5,038 bases of DNA from an uncultured Demequina sp. (GTDB lineage Bacteria; Actinomycetota; Actinomycetes; Actinomycetales; Demequinaceae): contig CALALQ010000373.1 in NCBI GenBank assembly GCA_937925595.1, positions 1-5,038 of the forward strand, written 5' to 3'. Under the pieces are notes generated by a model. It saw only the letters and a list, made by a program, of their open reading frames with translations, did no database searches and was not told the origin of the DNA. This document shows, one piece after another, positions 1-4,624 of the stretch. Both the position numbers and the translations under genes were made by a program. Positions within the stretch are counted from its first letter, which is position 1. The number at the start of each line of letters is the position of its first letter.

Positions 1-469
1 CCTCGAGCATGGAGCCCTGCACGAACCCGGCCCACTCATAGGCGGCGCGCAGGTAGTCGTCGCGTTGCTCGTCCTGCTCGGGCGTGCCTTCCTCGCCCAG
101 GCCGACACGCTCGGCGAGGATCAGCCGTAGGTCCGTGAGGAACGTCAGCCAGCCCCAGGCCTGCACCTGGTCGAGTTCGATCTCGACGAGGCGTTCGCCC
201 TCGCCCACGGCGGTGGCGTCCCGCACCGACTGCGCGGCCTGCCGCTTCCCGTCGACGAGACTGCCCCGCGTGTACCTGGCGAACTCGCGCGCGGCGTCGG
301 CGTCGTCGGGATACGCGTTCGGCAGCAGACGCCCGAGCGCCGGGTCGTCTTCCGCACCCAGCAGCAGGACCGAGTCGACCTGGTCGGCCAGCTCGGAGAG
401 GAGCATGGCCTCCTCGGCCTCGAGCACCAGCCGGACGCCGTCGCTGCCGGTGCGACCCGCGACGATCAC
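1..469 (-). CDS. DUF2017 family protein (partial, C-terminus beyond left edge)
   Basis: A 156-codon open frame runs from a GTG at 469 down to the window edge without a stop, so the C-terminus is missing. The protein begins MIVAGRTGSDGVRLVLEAEE and contains LLPNAYPDD (about residues 48-56), REFARYT (62-68), and a helical stretch with WGWLTFLTDLRLILAER (105-121), all typical of the actinobacterial DUF2017 family. Family members are usually about 180-200 residues, so perhaps 30-40 are missing. The start is supported by GAAGG seven bases upstream and by a GTGA overlap with the clpS stop, which indicates translational coupling. Its place directly behind clpS is the usual one in Actinobacteria. No biochemical function is established for the family; a link to ClpS/ClpC proteolysis is only suggested by position. 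No signal peptide or membrane segment is visible. Confidence 0.87.
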   Translation of the reverse strand, partial: MIVAGRTGSDGVRLVLEAEEAMLLSELADQVDSVLLLGAEDDPALGRLLPNAYPDDADAAREFARYTRGSLVDGKRQAAQSVRDATAVGEGERLVEIELDQVQAWGWLTFLTDLRLILAERVGLGEEGTPEQDEQRDDYLRAAYEWAGFVQGSMLE

Positions 470-756
470 GGATCGGCCTTCGAGACGGAGGCCTGCAGGC
501 CGTAGCCGTGCATCGCCTGCACATGCCGTTCCATGGCCTCGCGGTTGCCGCTCGCGACGACCGCGCGTCCCTCGTGGTGCACGAGCAGCATCAGCCGTTC
601 GGCCTCGTCGCGCGGGTAGCCGAAGTAGCTCTGGAAGACGTAGGTGACGTAGGTCATGAGGTTGACCGGGTCATCCCACACGATCGTGCGCCACACCTGC
701 TCGAGCACCGGGCCGGTCGCCCGGTCGAGTTCGAGGCGTTCGAGCGTGTCCGTCAC
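466..756 (-). CDS. clpS: ATP-dependent Clp protease adaptor ClpS
   Basis: ClpS is a cytoplasmic adaptor that recognises N-terminal Leu, Phe, Tyr or Trp (the N-end rule) and hands substrates to the Clp unfoldase, which in Actinobacteria is ClpC1 rather than ClpA. The 96-residue product shows the family signature: WRTIVWDDPVNLMTYVTYVF (22-41), FGYPRDEAERLMLLVHHEGRAVV (45-67) and a C-terminal YGLQAS strand (85-90). The acidic pair D28-D29 and H60 correspond, by alignment from memory, to the E. coli D35/D36 and H66 that grip the substrate alpha-amino group. The methionine gate of the E. coli pocket seems replaced by L33, as in other actinobacterial ClpS proteins. The start is GTG at 756; no in-frame start lies nearby upstream. 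The purine run GGAAGG abuts the start with no spacer, so it cannot act as a normal ribosome binding site. The stop overlaps the next gene by four bases. Confidence 0.97.
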   Translation of the reverse strand: MTDTLERLELDRATGPVLEQVWRTIVWDDPVNLMTYVTYVFQSYFGYPRDEAERLMLLVHHEGRAVVASGNREAMERHVQAMHGYGLQASVSKADP

Positions 757-838
757 CCTTCCAGCCTGACACGATCGATGCGCACGTGCATCCCCCTCGA
801 CTTTGCCAAGTCCACCGCGTTCCGGCGGGGCGACTCCG

Positions 839-1987
839 TCACCCAGCGGTCCGGGTCGAGACGGTCACCGTGAACTTCGGGTTGCGTGCGAGCTGCGTCG
901 TCGGGCCAATCAGCCGCTCGAGCGCCGGGCGGTAGCGCAGGTGCGAGTTCCAGACGACGACCGCGAGGCCGCCGGGCGCGAGCGCGCGCCCACAGTCGGC
1001 GAACAGGCGCTCGGCGAGCGCGGTGGTCACCGCGGCGCCGGCATGGAAGGGCGGGTTCAGCGCGATGAGATCGACGGATGCCTCGTCGGCGAACTCGAGG
1101 CCGTCGCCGCGCACGACCTCGATCCGCCCGTCGAGGCCGTTGGCCGCGGCGGTCGCACGCGCGCTCGTGACCGCCGCGGCGGACTGATCCGTCGCGACGA
1201 TCCGCGCCGTCGGGAAGCGGCGGGCCAGCTCGACGGCGACGATGCCGGTGCCGCACGCCAGATCGACGGCCGTCCGCGGGGGCGCCGGGGCGGGGCCTGC
1301 GAGCTGGGCATCGAGCTCGGCGAGCAGGAACCGCGTGCCGATGTCCACTGCGGCACCGGCGAACACGCCACCGTGCGCGACGACGTCGAGATCGAGCGCC
1401 GTGTCGTGCGTGCGTCGGGGCCACGGCGCACCGGCAGCGGTCGCGGGCTGCGGATCGCGGGCGATGAGCACGCGCGACTTCTGCCGGGCATGAGAGACGT
1501 CGAGCCGGCCGAAGCGGCGCCGCAGCACGTCGTTCATCGCGGTCGACATGTGCTTGAGCCGGCCGCCCGCGACCACGACCACATCAGGCGCCGCATGATC
1601 GGCGACGAGCGTGGTCAGCTCGTCGAGCGCGTCGAGGGACCTGGGCAGTCGCATGAGCACCACGCGGGCGTCGCGCACGAGCGACGGCCCGGCGGACTGC
1701 ACCTGCACGGCCCGTGCGAGGCCGAGCTGTTCGGCGTTGGCGAGGATCGCGCGCTCGCCGAGCACGGCGTCCTGGTGGACGCGGACCGACGTCGCGTCCT
1801 GGTCGGCGATAAGACTGAGCGTCAGGGCACCGTGCGTGTCGCCGACGACGACGAGTGCGCCGGGCACGCCGGCCGCTCGGGCGAGGTACGGCGCCGCCTC
1901 GTCGAGGATGAGCCGGTCGGCCGCATCGGACGCCGACAGGCCCGGCCCTTCGACATCGGGCGTGCGACGGATGGTGCTCAGGTCCAC
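839..1987 (-). CDS. Class I SAM-dependent methyltransferase, RsmC/RlmG type (probable rRNA guanine-N2 methyltransferase)
   Basis: The 382-residue product has the two-domain layout of RsmC/RlmG enzymes, which methylate guanine N2 in 16S (G1207) or 23S (G1835) rRNA. The N-terminal half is a degenerate methyltransferase-like fold with LMRLPRSLDALDEL (111-124), matching the LPKSL segment of RlmG. The C-terminal half is catalytic: motif I VDLACGTG (241-248) for SAM binding, acidic residue in ATDQSA (265-270), motif IV NPPFHAG (311-317), and the tail WNSHLRYRPALERLIG (346-361) followed by NPKFTV, as in RlmG. The length agrees with the RlmG family. The start is GTG at 1987: the only upstream in-frame codons lead to a TAG three codons earlier, and no ribosome binding site is present, so a leaderless mRNA is likely. 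Whether the target is G1207 or G1835 cannot be told here, so no symbol is given. It is followed at 82 bases by clpS on the same strand. Confidence 0.9.
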   Translation of the reverse strand: MDLSTIRRTPDVEGPGLSASDAADRLILDEAAPYLARAAGVPGALVVVGDTHGALTLSLIADQDATSVRVHQDAVLGERAILANAEQLGLARAVQVQSAGPSLVRDARVVLMRLPRSLDALDELTTLVADHAAPDVVVVAGGRLKHMSTAMNDVLRRRFGRLDVSHARQKSRVLIARDPQPATAAGAPWPRRTHDTALDLDVVAHGGVFAGAAVDIGTRFLLAELDAQLAGPAPAPPRTAVDLACGTGIVAVELARRFPTARIVATDQSAAAVTSARATAAANGLDGRIEVVRGDGLEFADEASVDLIALNPPFHAGAAVTTALAERLFADCGRALAPGGLAVVVWNSHLRYRPALERLIGPTTQLARNPKFTVTVSTRTAG

Positions 1988-1993
1988 CTCGGC

Positions 1994-1999
1994 AGACTA
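1994..1999 (-). promoter_or_regulatory. Probable -10 element of the methyltransferase gene (leaderless)
   Basis: On the minus strand TAGTCT fits the TAnnnT -10 pattern and ends six bases before the GTG start at 1987. This places the transcription start on or next to the start codon, the usual geometry of leaderless actinobacterial genes. No convincing -35 hexamer is seen 16-19 bases further upstream. The absence of a ribosome binding site before this GTG fits the same reading. Confidence 0.45.
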
Positions 2000-2033
2000 T
2001 CGAGCGCAGGCCTGAAGAATCTCCACACTCGAT

Positions 2034-2063
2034 TTGCGTTCTGGTATATCGGTATGCCATACT
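2034..2063 (+). promoter_or_regulatory. Candidate extended -10 promoter for the structured RNA
   Basis: TTGCGT (2034-2039) as -35 is separated by 18 bases from CATACT (2058-2063) as -10. A TG one base before the -10 (TGCCATACT) makes it an extended -10. The start point would fall near 2070, one or two bases before the first strand of the first pseudoknot (2072). The region is the most AT-rich part of the window. It also contains GGTAT twice eight bases apart (2043-2047, 2051-2055) and the odd palindrome GTATG-C-CATAC (2052-2062), which could be an operator overlapping the -10. All of this is by eye; no transcription data exist here. Confidence 0.45.
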
Positions 2064-2071
2064 GGATTCAC

Positions 2072-2123
2072 CGGGGAGAGCACGACACCGGGCCGGAAGG
2101 TGGCTCCCCGCACGCGCCGGCCC
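2072..2123 (+). other. Pseudoknot unit 1
   Basis: S1 is CGGGGAG (2072-2078) pairing with CTCCCCG (2104-2110), 7 bp. S2 is GGGCCGG (2090-2096) pairing with CCGGCCC (2117-2123), 7 bp. The strands interleave, giving an H-type pseudoknot with L1 of 11 nt, L2 of 7 nt (AAGGTGG) and L3 of 6 nt (CACGCG). The unit is followed by ACCA and then by a small hairpin, CGCTC-ACCA-GAGCG (2129-2142). Confidence 0.6.
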
Positions 2124-2148
2124 ACCATCGCTCACCAGAGCGGTGACT

Positions 2149-2202
2149 CGGGGACCTGTCACAAGGACCGAGCTGGAAGGTGTTCCCCGCACGCGCCAGC
2201 TC
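2149..2202 (+). other. Pseudoknot unit 2
   Basis: S1 is CGGGGA (2149-2154) pairing with TCCCCG (2184-2189), 6 bp. S2 is GAGCTGG (2170-2176) pairing with CCAGCTC (2196-2202), 7 bp. L1 is 15 nt, L2 is 7 nt (AAGGTGT) and L3 is 6 nt (CACGCG), the last two the same lengths as in unit 1. Compared with unit 1, S2 positions 2 and 5 change G to A and C to T, and the partners change C to T and G to A, so every pair is kept. The S1 5' strand sits in the loop of a further possible helix, GTGAC (2143-2147) with GTCAC (2158-2162), so the contact could form as a loop-loop interaction. Because S1 is conserved, strands could also swap between the units. Confidence 0.6.
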
Positions 2203-2213
2203 ACCACATTCCC

Positions 2214-2235
2214 CCGCCGGACGACCCGTCGGCGG
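2214..2235 (+). other. Bulged hairpin between the pseudoknots and the long hairpin
   Basis: CCGCC (2214-2218) pairs with GGCGG (2231-2235). After a single bulged G (2219), GACG (2220-2223) pairs with CGTC (2227-2230), closing a three-base ACC loop. It lies four bases before the 17-bp hairpin and may be part of an expression platform or simply a structural spacer. Confidence 0.4.
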
Positions 2236-2239
2236 TCAC

Positions 2240-2285
2240 CACTCGGGCGCCAGACCACCCCTGCATGAGGTCTGGCGCCCGAGTG
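2240..2285 (+). terminator. Perfect 17-bp hairpin, candidate terminator or expression platform
   Basis: CACTCGGGCGCCAGACC (2240-2256) is perfectly complementary to 2269-2285, with a 12-base loop (2257-2268). Stability would be very high (13 of 17 pairs are G-C). No T-run follows, which is common for actinobacterial hairpin terminators, so it could end the structured RNA. It lies 41 bases before the start codon at 2327, so it could equally be the switching element of a leader. No convergent gene needs a terminator here. Confidence 0.5.
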
Positions 2286-2306
2286 CCGTGTCCGCTTCGA
2301 GGTTCG

Positions 2307-2317
2307 TTTGCTACCCT
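2307..2317 (+). promoter_or_regulatory. Possible extended -10 of the lysozyme-like gene
   Basis: TTTGCTACCCT contains the hexamer TACCCT (2312-2317, pattern TAnnnT) preceded by TGC, giving an extended -10. The start point would fall at about 2324-2327, at or just before the ATG at 2327, so a leaderless transcript is possible. There is no recognisable -35. If real, the gene can be expressed independently of the structured RNA. The hexamer also lies in a small inverted repeat, CGAGG (2298-2302) with CCTCG (2315-2319). Confidence 0.3.
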
Positions 2318-2326
2318 CGGCACGGC

Positions 2327-3079
2327 ATGCGCCAGCAGACGACCAGGCACACGGGGGAACGACGCGCCGCTCGCGAACGTGAAGCGGCGCGTTCGACCGC
2401 GCCCGCGAAGCGGGCGGGCCCGGGCTCGCACGGCGGCATCCGCCGATTCGTCGGTGCGTTCGCAGCATCCGCCGTCTTCGCGCTCGTCGGCACCATCGCC
2501 CTCGCGCCGCTCGACTCGCCGGCGACCTCGACGACCGGGTTCGCCGAGGCATCCGCTGCGTCGACCGCCCACGACGACCTCCAGCGCGTGGACATCGCCG
2601 CCAGCACGCTCCAGCCCGCGGTGTCCCGCGAGTCGTACACCGCCTCGACGGGTCCCGAGACCCTCGTGCGGGGCGGGACGAACCACGACTGGGCCAAGCT
2701 GGTCCTCGTCGAGGGCGGATTCCCCGTGACCGACGCGAACGTCGCGGTCATCACGCAGTGGATGCGCGAGGAGAACGGCCCCGACAACTGGTGGAACCGC
2801 AACAACCCGCTGAACAACGGCAACGGCTCCGGCGGGGGCTCGGGACTCGGCAGCTATGCGACCCTGCAGGTCGGTGCGTACTACGCCGCCGACAGCCTGC
2901 GTCGACTCTCGTTCTACGACGCGATCGAGTCGGCGCTCGACGCCGGCACGGATTCCGCGGCCACCGCCGTGGCGATCTGGTCGTCCCCGTGGGCCACGAG
3001 CCACTACGGCAACGGCTCGCACTGGACCACGTCGCCGGTCCCCGTGGTCGAGGCCCCCGCATCGGCCTGGGGCCGCTGA
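2327..3079 (+). CDS. Secreted lysozyme-like putative peptidoglycan hydrolase
   Basis: The 250-residue product has a long basic N-terminal stretch (1-40, rich in Arg) followed by a hydrophobic segment FVGAFAASAVFALVGTIALA (41-60), a signal peptide or N-terminal anchor. A Ser/Thr/Ala-rich linker runs to about residue 110. The C-terminal domain (about 113-235) has WMREENGPDNWWNRNNPLNN (145-164), then SYATLQVGAYYAADSL (176-191) and SFYDAIESAL (195-204). This order (Glu-Asn, Asn-Asn-Pro-Leu/Phe-Asn, SYAT, Tyr-x-x-Ile) is that of lysozyme-superfamily domains in actinobacterial secreted proteins and actinophage endolysins. E148 or E149 is the likely catalytic acid. The activity is inferred. ATG 2327 is chosen because it gives a normal n-region. 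GTG 2288 and GTG 2180 are in frame, but they would read through the hairpins and also lack a usable ribosome binding site. It converges on hspR with a 13-base gap. Confidence 0.72.
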   Translation: MRQQTTRHTGERRAAREREAARSTAPAKRAGPGSHGGIRRFVGAFAASAVFALVGTIALAPLDSPATSTTGFAEASAASTAHDDLQRVDIAASTLQPAVSRESYTASTGPETLVRGGTNHDWAKLVLVEGGFPVTDANVAVITQWMREENGPDNWWNRNNPLNNGNGSGGGSGLGSYATLQVGAYYAADSLRRLSFYDAIESALDAGTDSAATAVAIWSSPWATSHYGNGSHWTTSPVPVVEAPASAWGR

Positions 3080-3092
3080 ACGCGACGGGCCG

Positions 3093-3509
3093 CTACTCCC
3101 GCTCGAGCGGGCGCCACACGACGAGGGCGTTCTCCCGACGGACCCGCGTGCCCGCCTTGATCGTGATGATGTCACCGGCGGCTCCCGCGGCGAACACGCG
3201 CCGGCCGGGACGGTTCAGCATCTCGCCGGCGAGGGCCGACTCGAGCTCGCTCACCCGACGGCGCAGCACGCTCACCTCATCTTCGAGCTCCAAGACCCGG
3301 CGAATGCCCTCGAGGCTGACCCCCTCGGCCGAGAGCTGCGCGATCTCGCGCAGCAGCGTCACATCGCGCATCGAATAGCGCCGGGACTTGCCGGCGGTGC
3401 GGGCCGGCGAGACGAGTCCGAGCCGGTCATATTGCCGCAGGGTCTGCGGGTGCATCCCGGCGAGCTCGGCCGCGACCGAGATCACGAAGAGCGGGCTGGT
3501 CTCGTTCAT
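3093..3509 (-). CDS. hspR: Heat-shock repressor HspR, MerR family
   Basis: HspR represses the dnaK operon in Actinobacteria by binding HAIR inverted repeats, with DnaK as co-repressor. The 138-residue product has a MerR-type winged helix at about 7-75: FVISVAAELAGMHPQTLRQYDRLGLVSPARTAGKSRRYSMRDVTLLREI, with the HPQTLRQYDRLGL recognition region (20-32) and RRYS wing (43-46) typical of HspR. A short coiled coil follows (73-95, LELEDEVSVLRRRVSELESAL). The tail ends in hydrophobic ALVVW near the C-terminus, as usual in HspR. The ATG at 3509 follows the dnaJ stop by four bases, and GAGGG inside the end of dnaJ, nine bases upstream, is the ribosome binding site. It is thus last in the operon, giving autoregulation. 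The target HAIR site, expected upstream of dnaK, is not in this window. Confidence 0.96.
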   Translation of the reverse strand: MNETSPLFVISVAAELAGMHPQTLRQYDRLGLVSPARTAGKSRRYSMRDVTLLREIAQLSAEGVSLEGIRRVLELEDEVSVLRRRVSELESALAGEMLNRPGRRVFAAGAAGDIITIKAGTRVRRENALVVWRPLERE

Positions 3510-3513
3510 GGCG

Positions 3514-4503
3514 CTAGGCCCTCGCTTTGGCGATCAGGTCGCCACGGGGGTTCTCGGGCGGCAGCTCCGCGAGGAACGCCTCGAGCTTTTCCTTCGCCTC
3601 CTTGCTGAGGTGCGACGGGACCGCGACCTGCACCTCGGCGAGCAGGTCGCCCGTGCCCTTCTTGGTCTCGACGCCGCGCCCTTTCACCCTGAGCACGCGC
3701 CCGCTCGGCGTCCCGGGCGCCACCCGCAGCTTCACGGGGTCGCCGCCGAGCGTCGGCACCTCGATGGTCGCGCCGAGCGCGGCCTCGCCGAACGTGACCG
3801 GGACCTTCACTCTGAGGTTCAGGCCGTCGCGCTCGAAGACGGGGTGCTTGCGCACGTTGACGGTGAGGATGAGGTCACCGGGCTCACCGCCGTCGGGCGA
3901 CGGCTGGCCCTTGCCCCGGAGCTTGATCTTCTGGCCGTCGGCCACGCCGGCGGGGATGCGCACCGTGATCGGCTTGCCGTCGGAGGCCTGCAGCGTGATC
4001 TGGTCGCCCTTGGTGGCGGTGATGAAGTCGAGGGTCGCGGTCGCCGTGGCATCGCGCCCCTTGGACGGGCCGCCGAACCCGCGGTAGCCGCCGCTGGTCT
4101 GCCCGAACCGGCCGCTGCCGAAGAGGTTGCCGAGGAGGTCGTCGTACTCGGCCCCGCCCTGCTGGAACGTGTACCGGCCGCCTCCGGGCTGCCCGCCGAA
4201 CATGCCGCCGAACACGTCCTCGAAGCCGCCCGCCCCCGCGCTGCCGGGCGCCGTGAACCTGGCCCCCGAACCCATCGCGCGAACCGCGTCGTACTCCTTG
4301 CGCTGCTCGGCGTCGGAGAGCACCGAATACGCCTCGCTGATCTCCTTGAACTTCGCCTCCGCCGCCGCGTTCCCCGGGTTGGAGTCCGGGTGATGCTGCC
4401 GCGCGAGCTTGCGGTAGACCTTCTTGATCTCCGCCTCGCTGGCGTCCTTGCCGACCCCGAGGGTCGCGTAGAAGTCCTTGTCGAACCAGTCCTGACTGGC
4501 CAT
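3514..4503 (-). CDS. dnaJ: Chaperone DnaJ, zinc-finger-less (type II) form
   Basis: DnaJ stimulates DnaK ATPase and delivers unfolded clients. The 329-residue product begins MASQDWFDKDFYATLGVGKD and has a J-domain at about 10-73 with the essential HPD at 38-40. A Gly/Phe-rich linker follows (76-150, with FGG and GGFEDVFGGMFGG repeats), and then the C-terminal client-binding beta domains (150-315, including VRIPAGVADGQKIKLRGKGQPSP at 181-203 and the second-domain segment VPTLGGDPVKLRVAPGTPSG). The four CxxCxGxG zinc-binding motifs of classical DnaJ are absent and the protein contains no cysteine. This organisation is known for DnaJ in several Micrococcales. The start is ATG at 4503, with a strong AGGAGGTG four bases upstream; an open frame continues further upstream across the hairpin, but that is not coding. 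It is 121 bases after grpE and four bases before hspR. Confidence 0.96.
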   Translation of the reverse strand: MASQDWFDKDFYATLGVGKDASEAEIKKVYRKLARQHHPDSNPGNAAAEAKFKEISEAYSVLSDAEQRKEYDAVRAMGSGARFTAPGSAGAGGFEDVFGGMFGGQPGGGRYTFQQGGAEYDDLLGNLFGSGRFGQTSGGYRGFGGPSKGRDATATATLDFITATKGDQITLQASDGKPITVRIPAGVADGQKIKLRGKGQPSPDGGEPGDLILTVNVRKHPVFERDGLNLRVKVPVTFGEAALGATIEVPTLGGDPVKLRVAPGTPSGRVLRVKGRGVETKKGTGDLLAEVQVAVPSHLSKEAKEKLEAFLAELPPENPRGDLIAKARA

Positions 4504-4507
4504 TCGG

Positions 4508-4515
4508 CACCTCCT
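4508..4515 (-). promoter_or_regulatory. Strong Shine-Dalgarno sequence of dnaJ
   Basis: On the minus strand AGGAGGTG lies four bases before the ATG at 4503 (GGAGG core six bases away). It is nearly the full complement of the 16S 3' end, and it fixes the dnaJ start against the longer open frame. It is the strongest ribosome binding site in the window and sits 17 bases after the long grpE-dnaJ stem-loop. Confidence 0.8.
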
Positions 4516-4532
4516 CTCTCTGCTGCCTGACG

Positions 4533-4602
4533 CCCGATGTTCCCGTTGGTGCACCACGTTTCCGCCGCAGCGGAAACCACGCGCACCAACGGAAACATCG
4601 GG
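4533..4602 (-). repeat. Long 27-bp stem-loop in the grpE-dnaJ gap
   Basis: Three helices stack: 4533-4541 with 4594-4602 (9 bp), one C-A mismatch (4542/4593), 4543-4552 with 4583-4592 (10 bp), a 5x5 internal loop, and 4558-4565 with 4570-4577 (8 bp, GTTTCCGC/GCGGAAAC) closed by a CGCA tetraloop. The heptamer GTTTCCG occurs three times exactly on the two strands (4558-4564 plus; 4571-4577 and 4590-4596 minus). A fourth copy, GTTCCCG (4539-4545), carries the mismatch. No T-run follows on the minus strand, so full termination is not expected. It may attenuate, or act as an RNA-processing or stability element between grpE and dnaJ-hspR. A dispersed palindromic repeat is the alternative. Confidence 0.75.
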
Positions 4603-4624
4603 GCTAGACTGGGCCCGTCGTTGG

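Larger units (their letters stand above)
2070..2285 (+). ncRNA. Putative structured RNA with two tandem H-type pseudoknots (riboswitch-like leader or small RNA)
   Basis: This is the core of a 339-base gap between divergent genes (1988-2326). It holds two copies of the same fold 79 bases apart, then a bulged hairpin and a perfect 17-bp hairpin. Each copy has the order S1-S2-S1'-S2', a pseudoknot. S2 differs between copies by two changes, and both are matched by compensating changes in the partner strand, which is direct covariation within one molecule. Loops L2 (AAGGTG plus one base) and L3 (CACGCG) are the same length and essentially identical in both copies, so they are candidates for a ligand site or tertiary core. 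A promoter-like sequence lies immediately upstream and the lysozyme-like gene downstream. It does not match the ydaO, glycine, TPP, cobalamin, GEMM or guanidine consensus sequences I can recall. It may be a cis-acting leader of the gene at 2327 or an independent RNA ending at the hairpin. The strand is inferred from the promoter. Confidence 0.6.

Noticed and set aside
803..2146. 447-codon plus-strand open frame opposite the methyltransferase
   Set aside because: It is a shadow of the real minus-strand gene in high-GC DNA. The product is Arg/Gly/Ala-rich with no recognisable domain, while the minus strand carries clear methyltransferase motifs.
2097..2207. Resemblance of GTGTTCCCCGC-like segments to type I-E CRISPR repeats
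   Set aside because: Only two copies, spaced 79 bases rather than about 61. The inner CRISPR palindrome (CCCCGC...GCGGGG) is missing and no further repeats follow. The compensatory changes fit RNA structure better.
2070..2285. c-di-AMP (ydaO) riboswitch, expected before actinobacterial cell-wall hydrolases
   Set aside because: The hallmark segments I know (GGGGAACC, GGGTGAATC and CCGTCAGCTAACC-like) are absent, and the pseudoknot arrangement differs.
2180..2326. Upstream in-frame extension of the lysozyme-like gene from GTG 2180 or GTG 2288
   Set aside because: GTG 2180 lies within the pseudoknot and both lack a usable ribosome binding site. The added residues would put about 50 non-signal residues before the hydrophobic segment.
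3098..3111. CCCGCTCGAGCGGG palindrome near the end of hspR as a bidirectional terminator
   Set aside because: It is a perfect 14-base palindrome with no loop and lies within hspR coding sequence, so a hairpin would be short. No T-run on either side.
3388..4530. 380-codon plus-strand open frame opposite dnaJ and the start of hspR
   Set aside because: Same antisense effect; the minus strand encodes unmistakable DnaJ.
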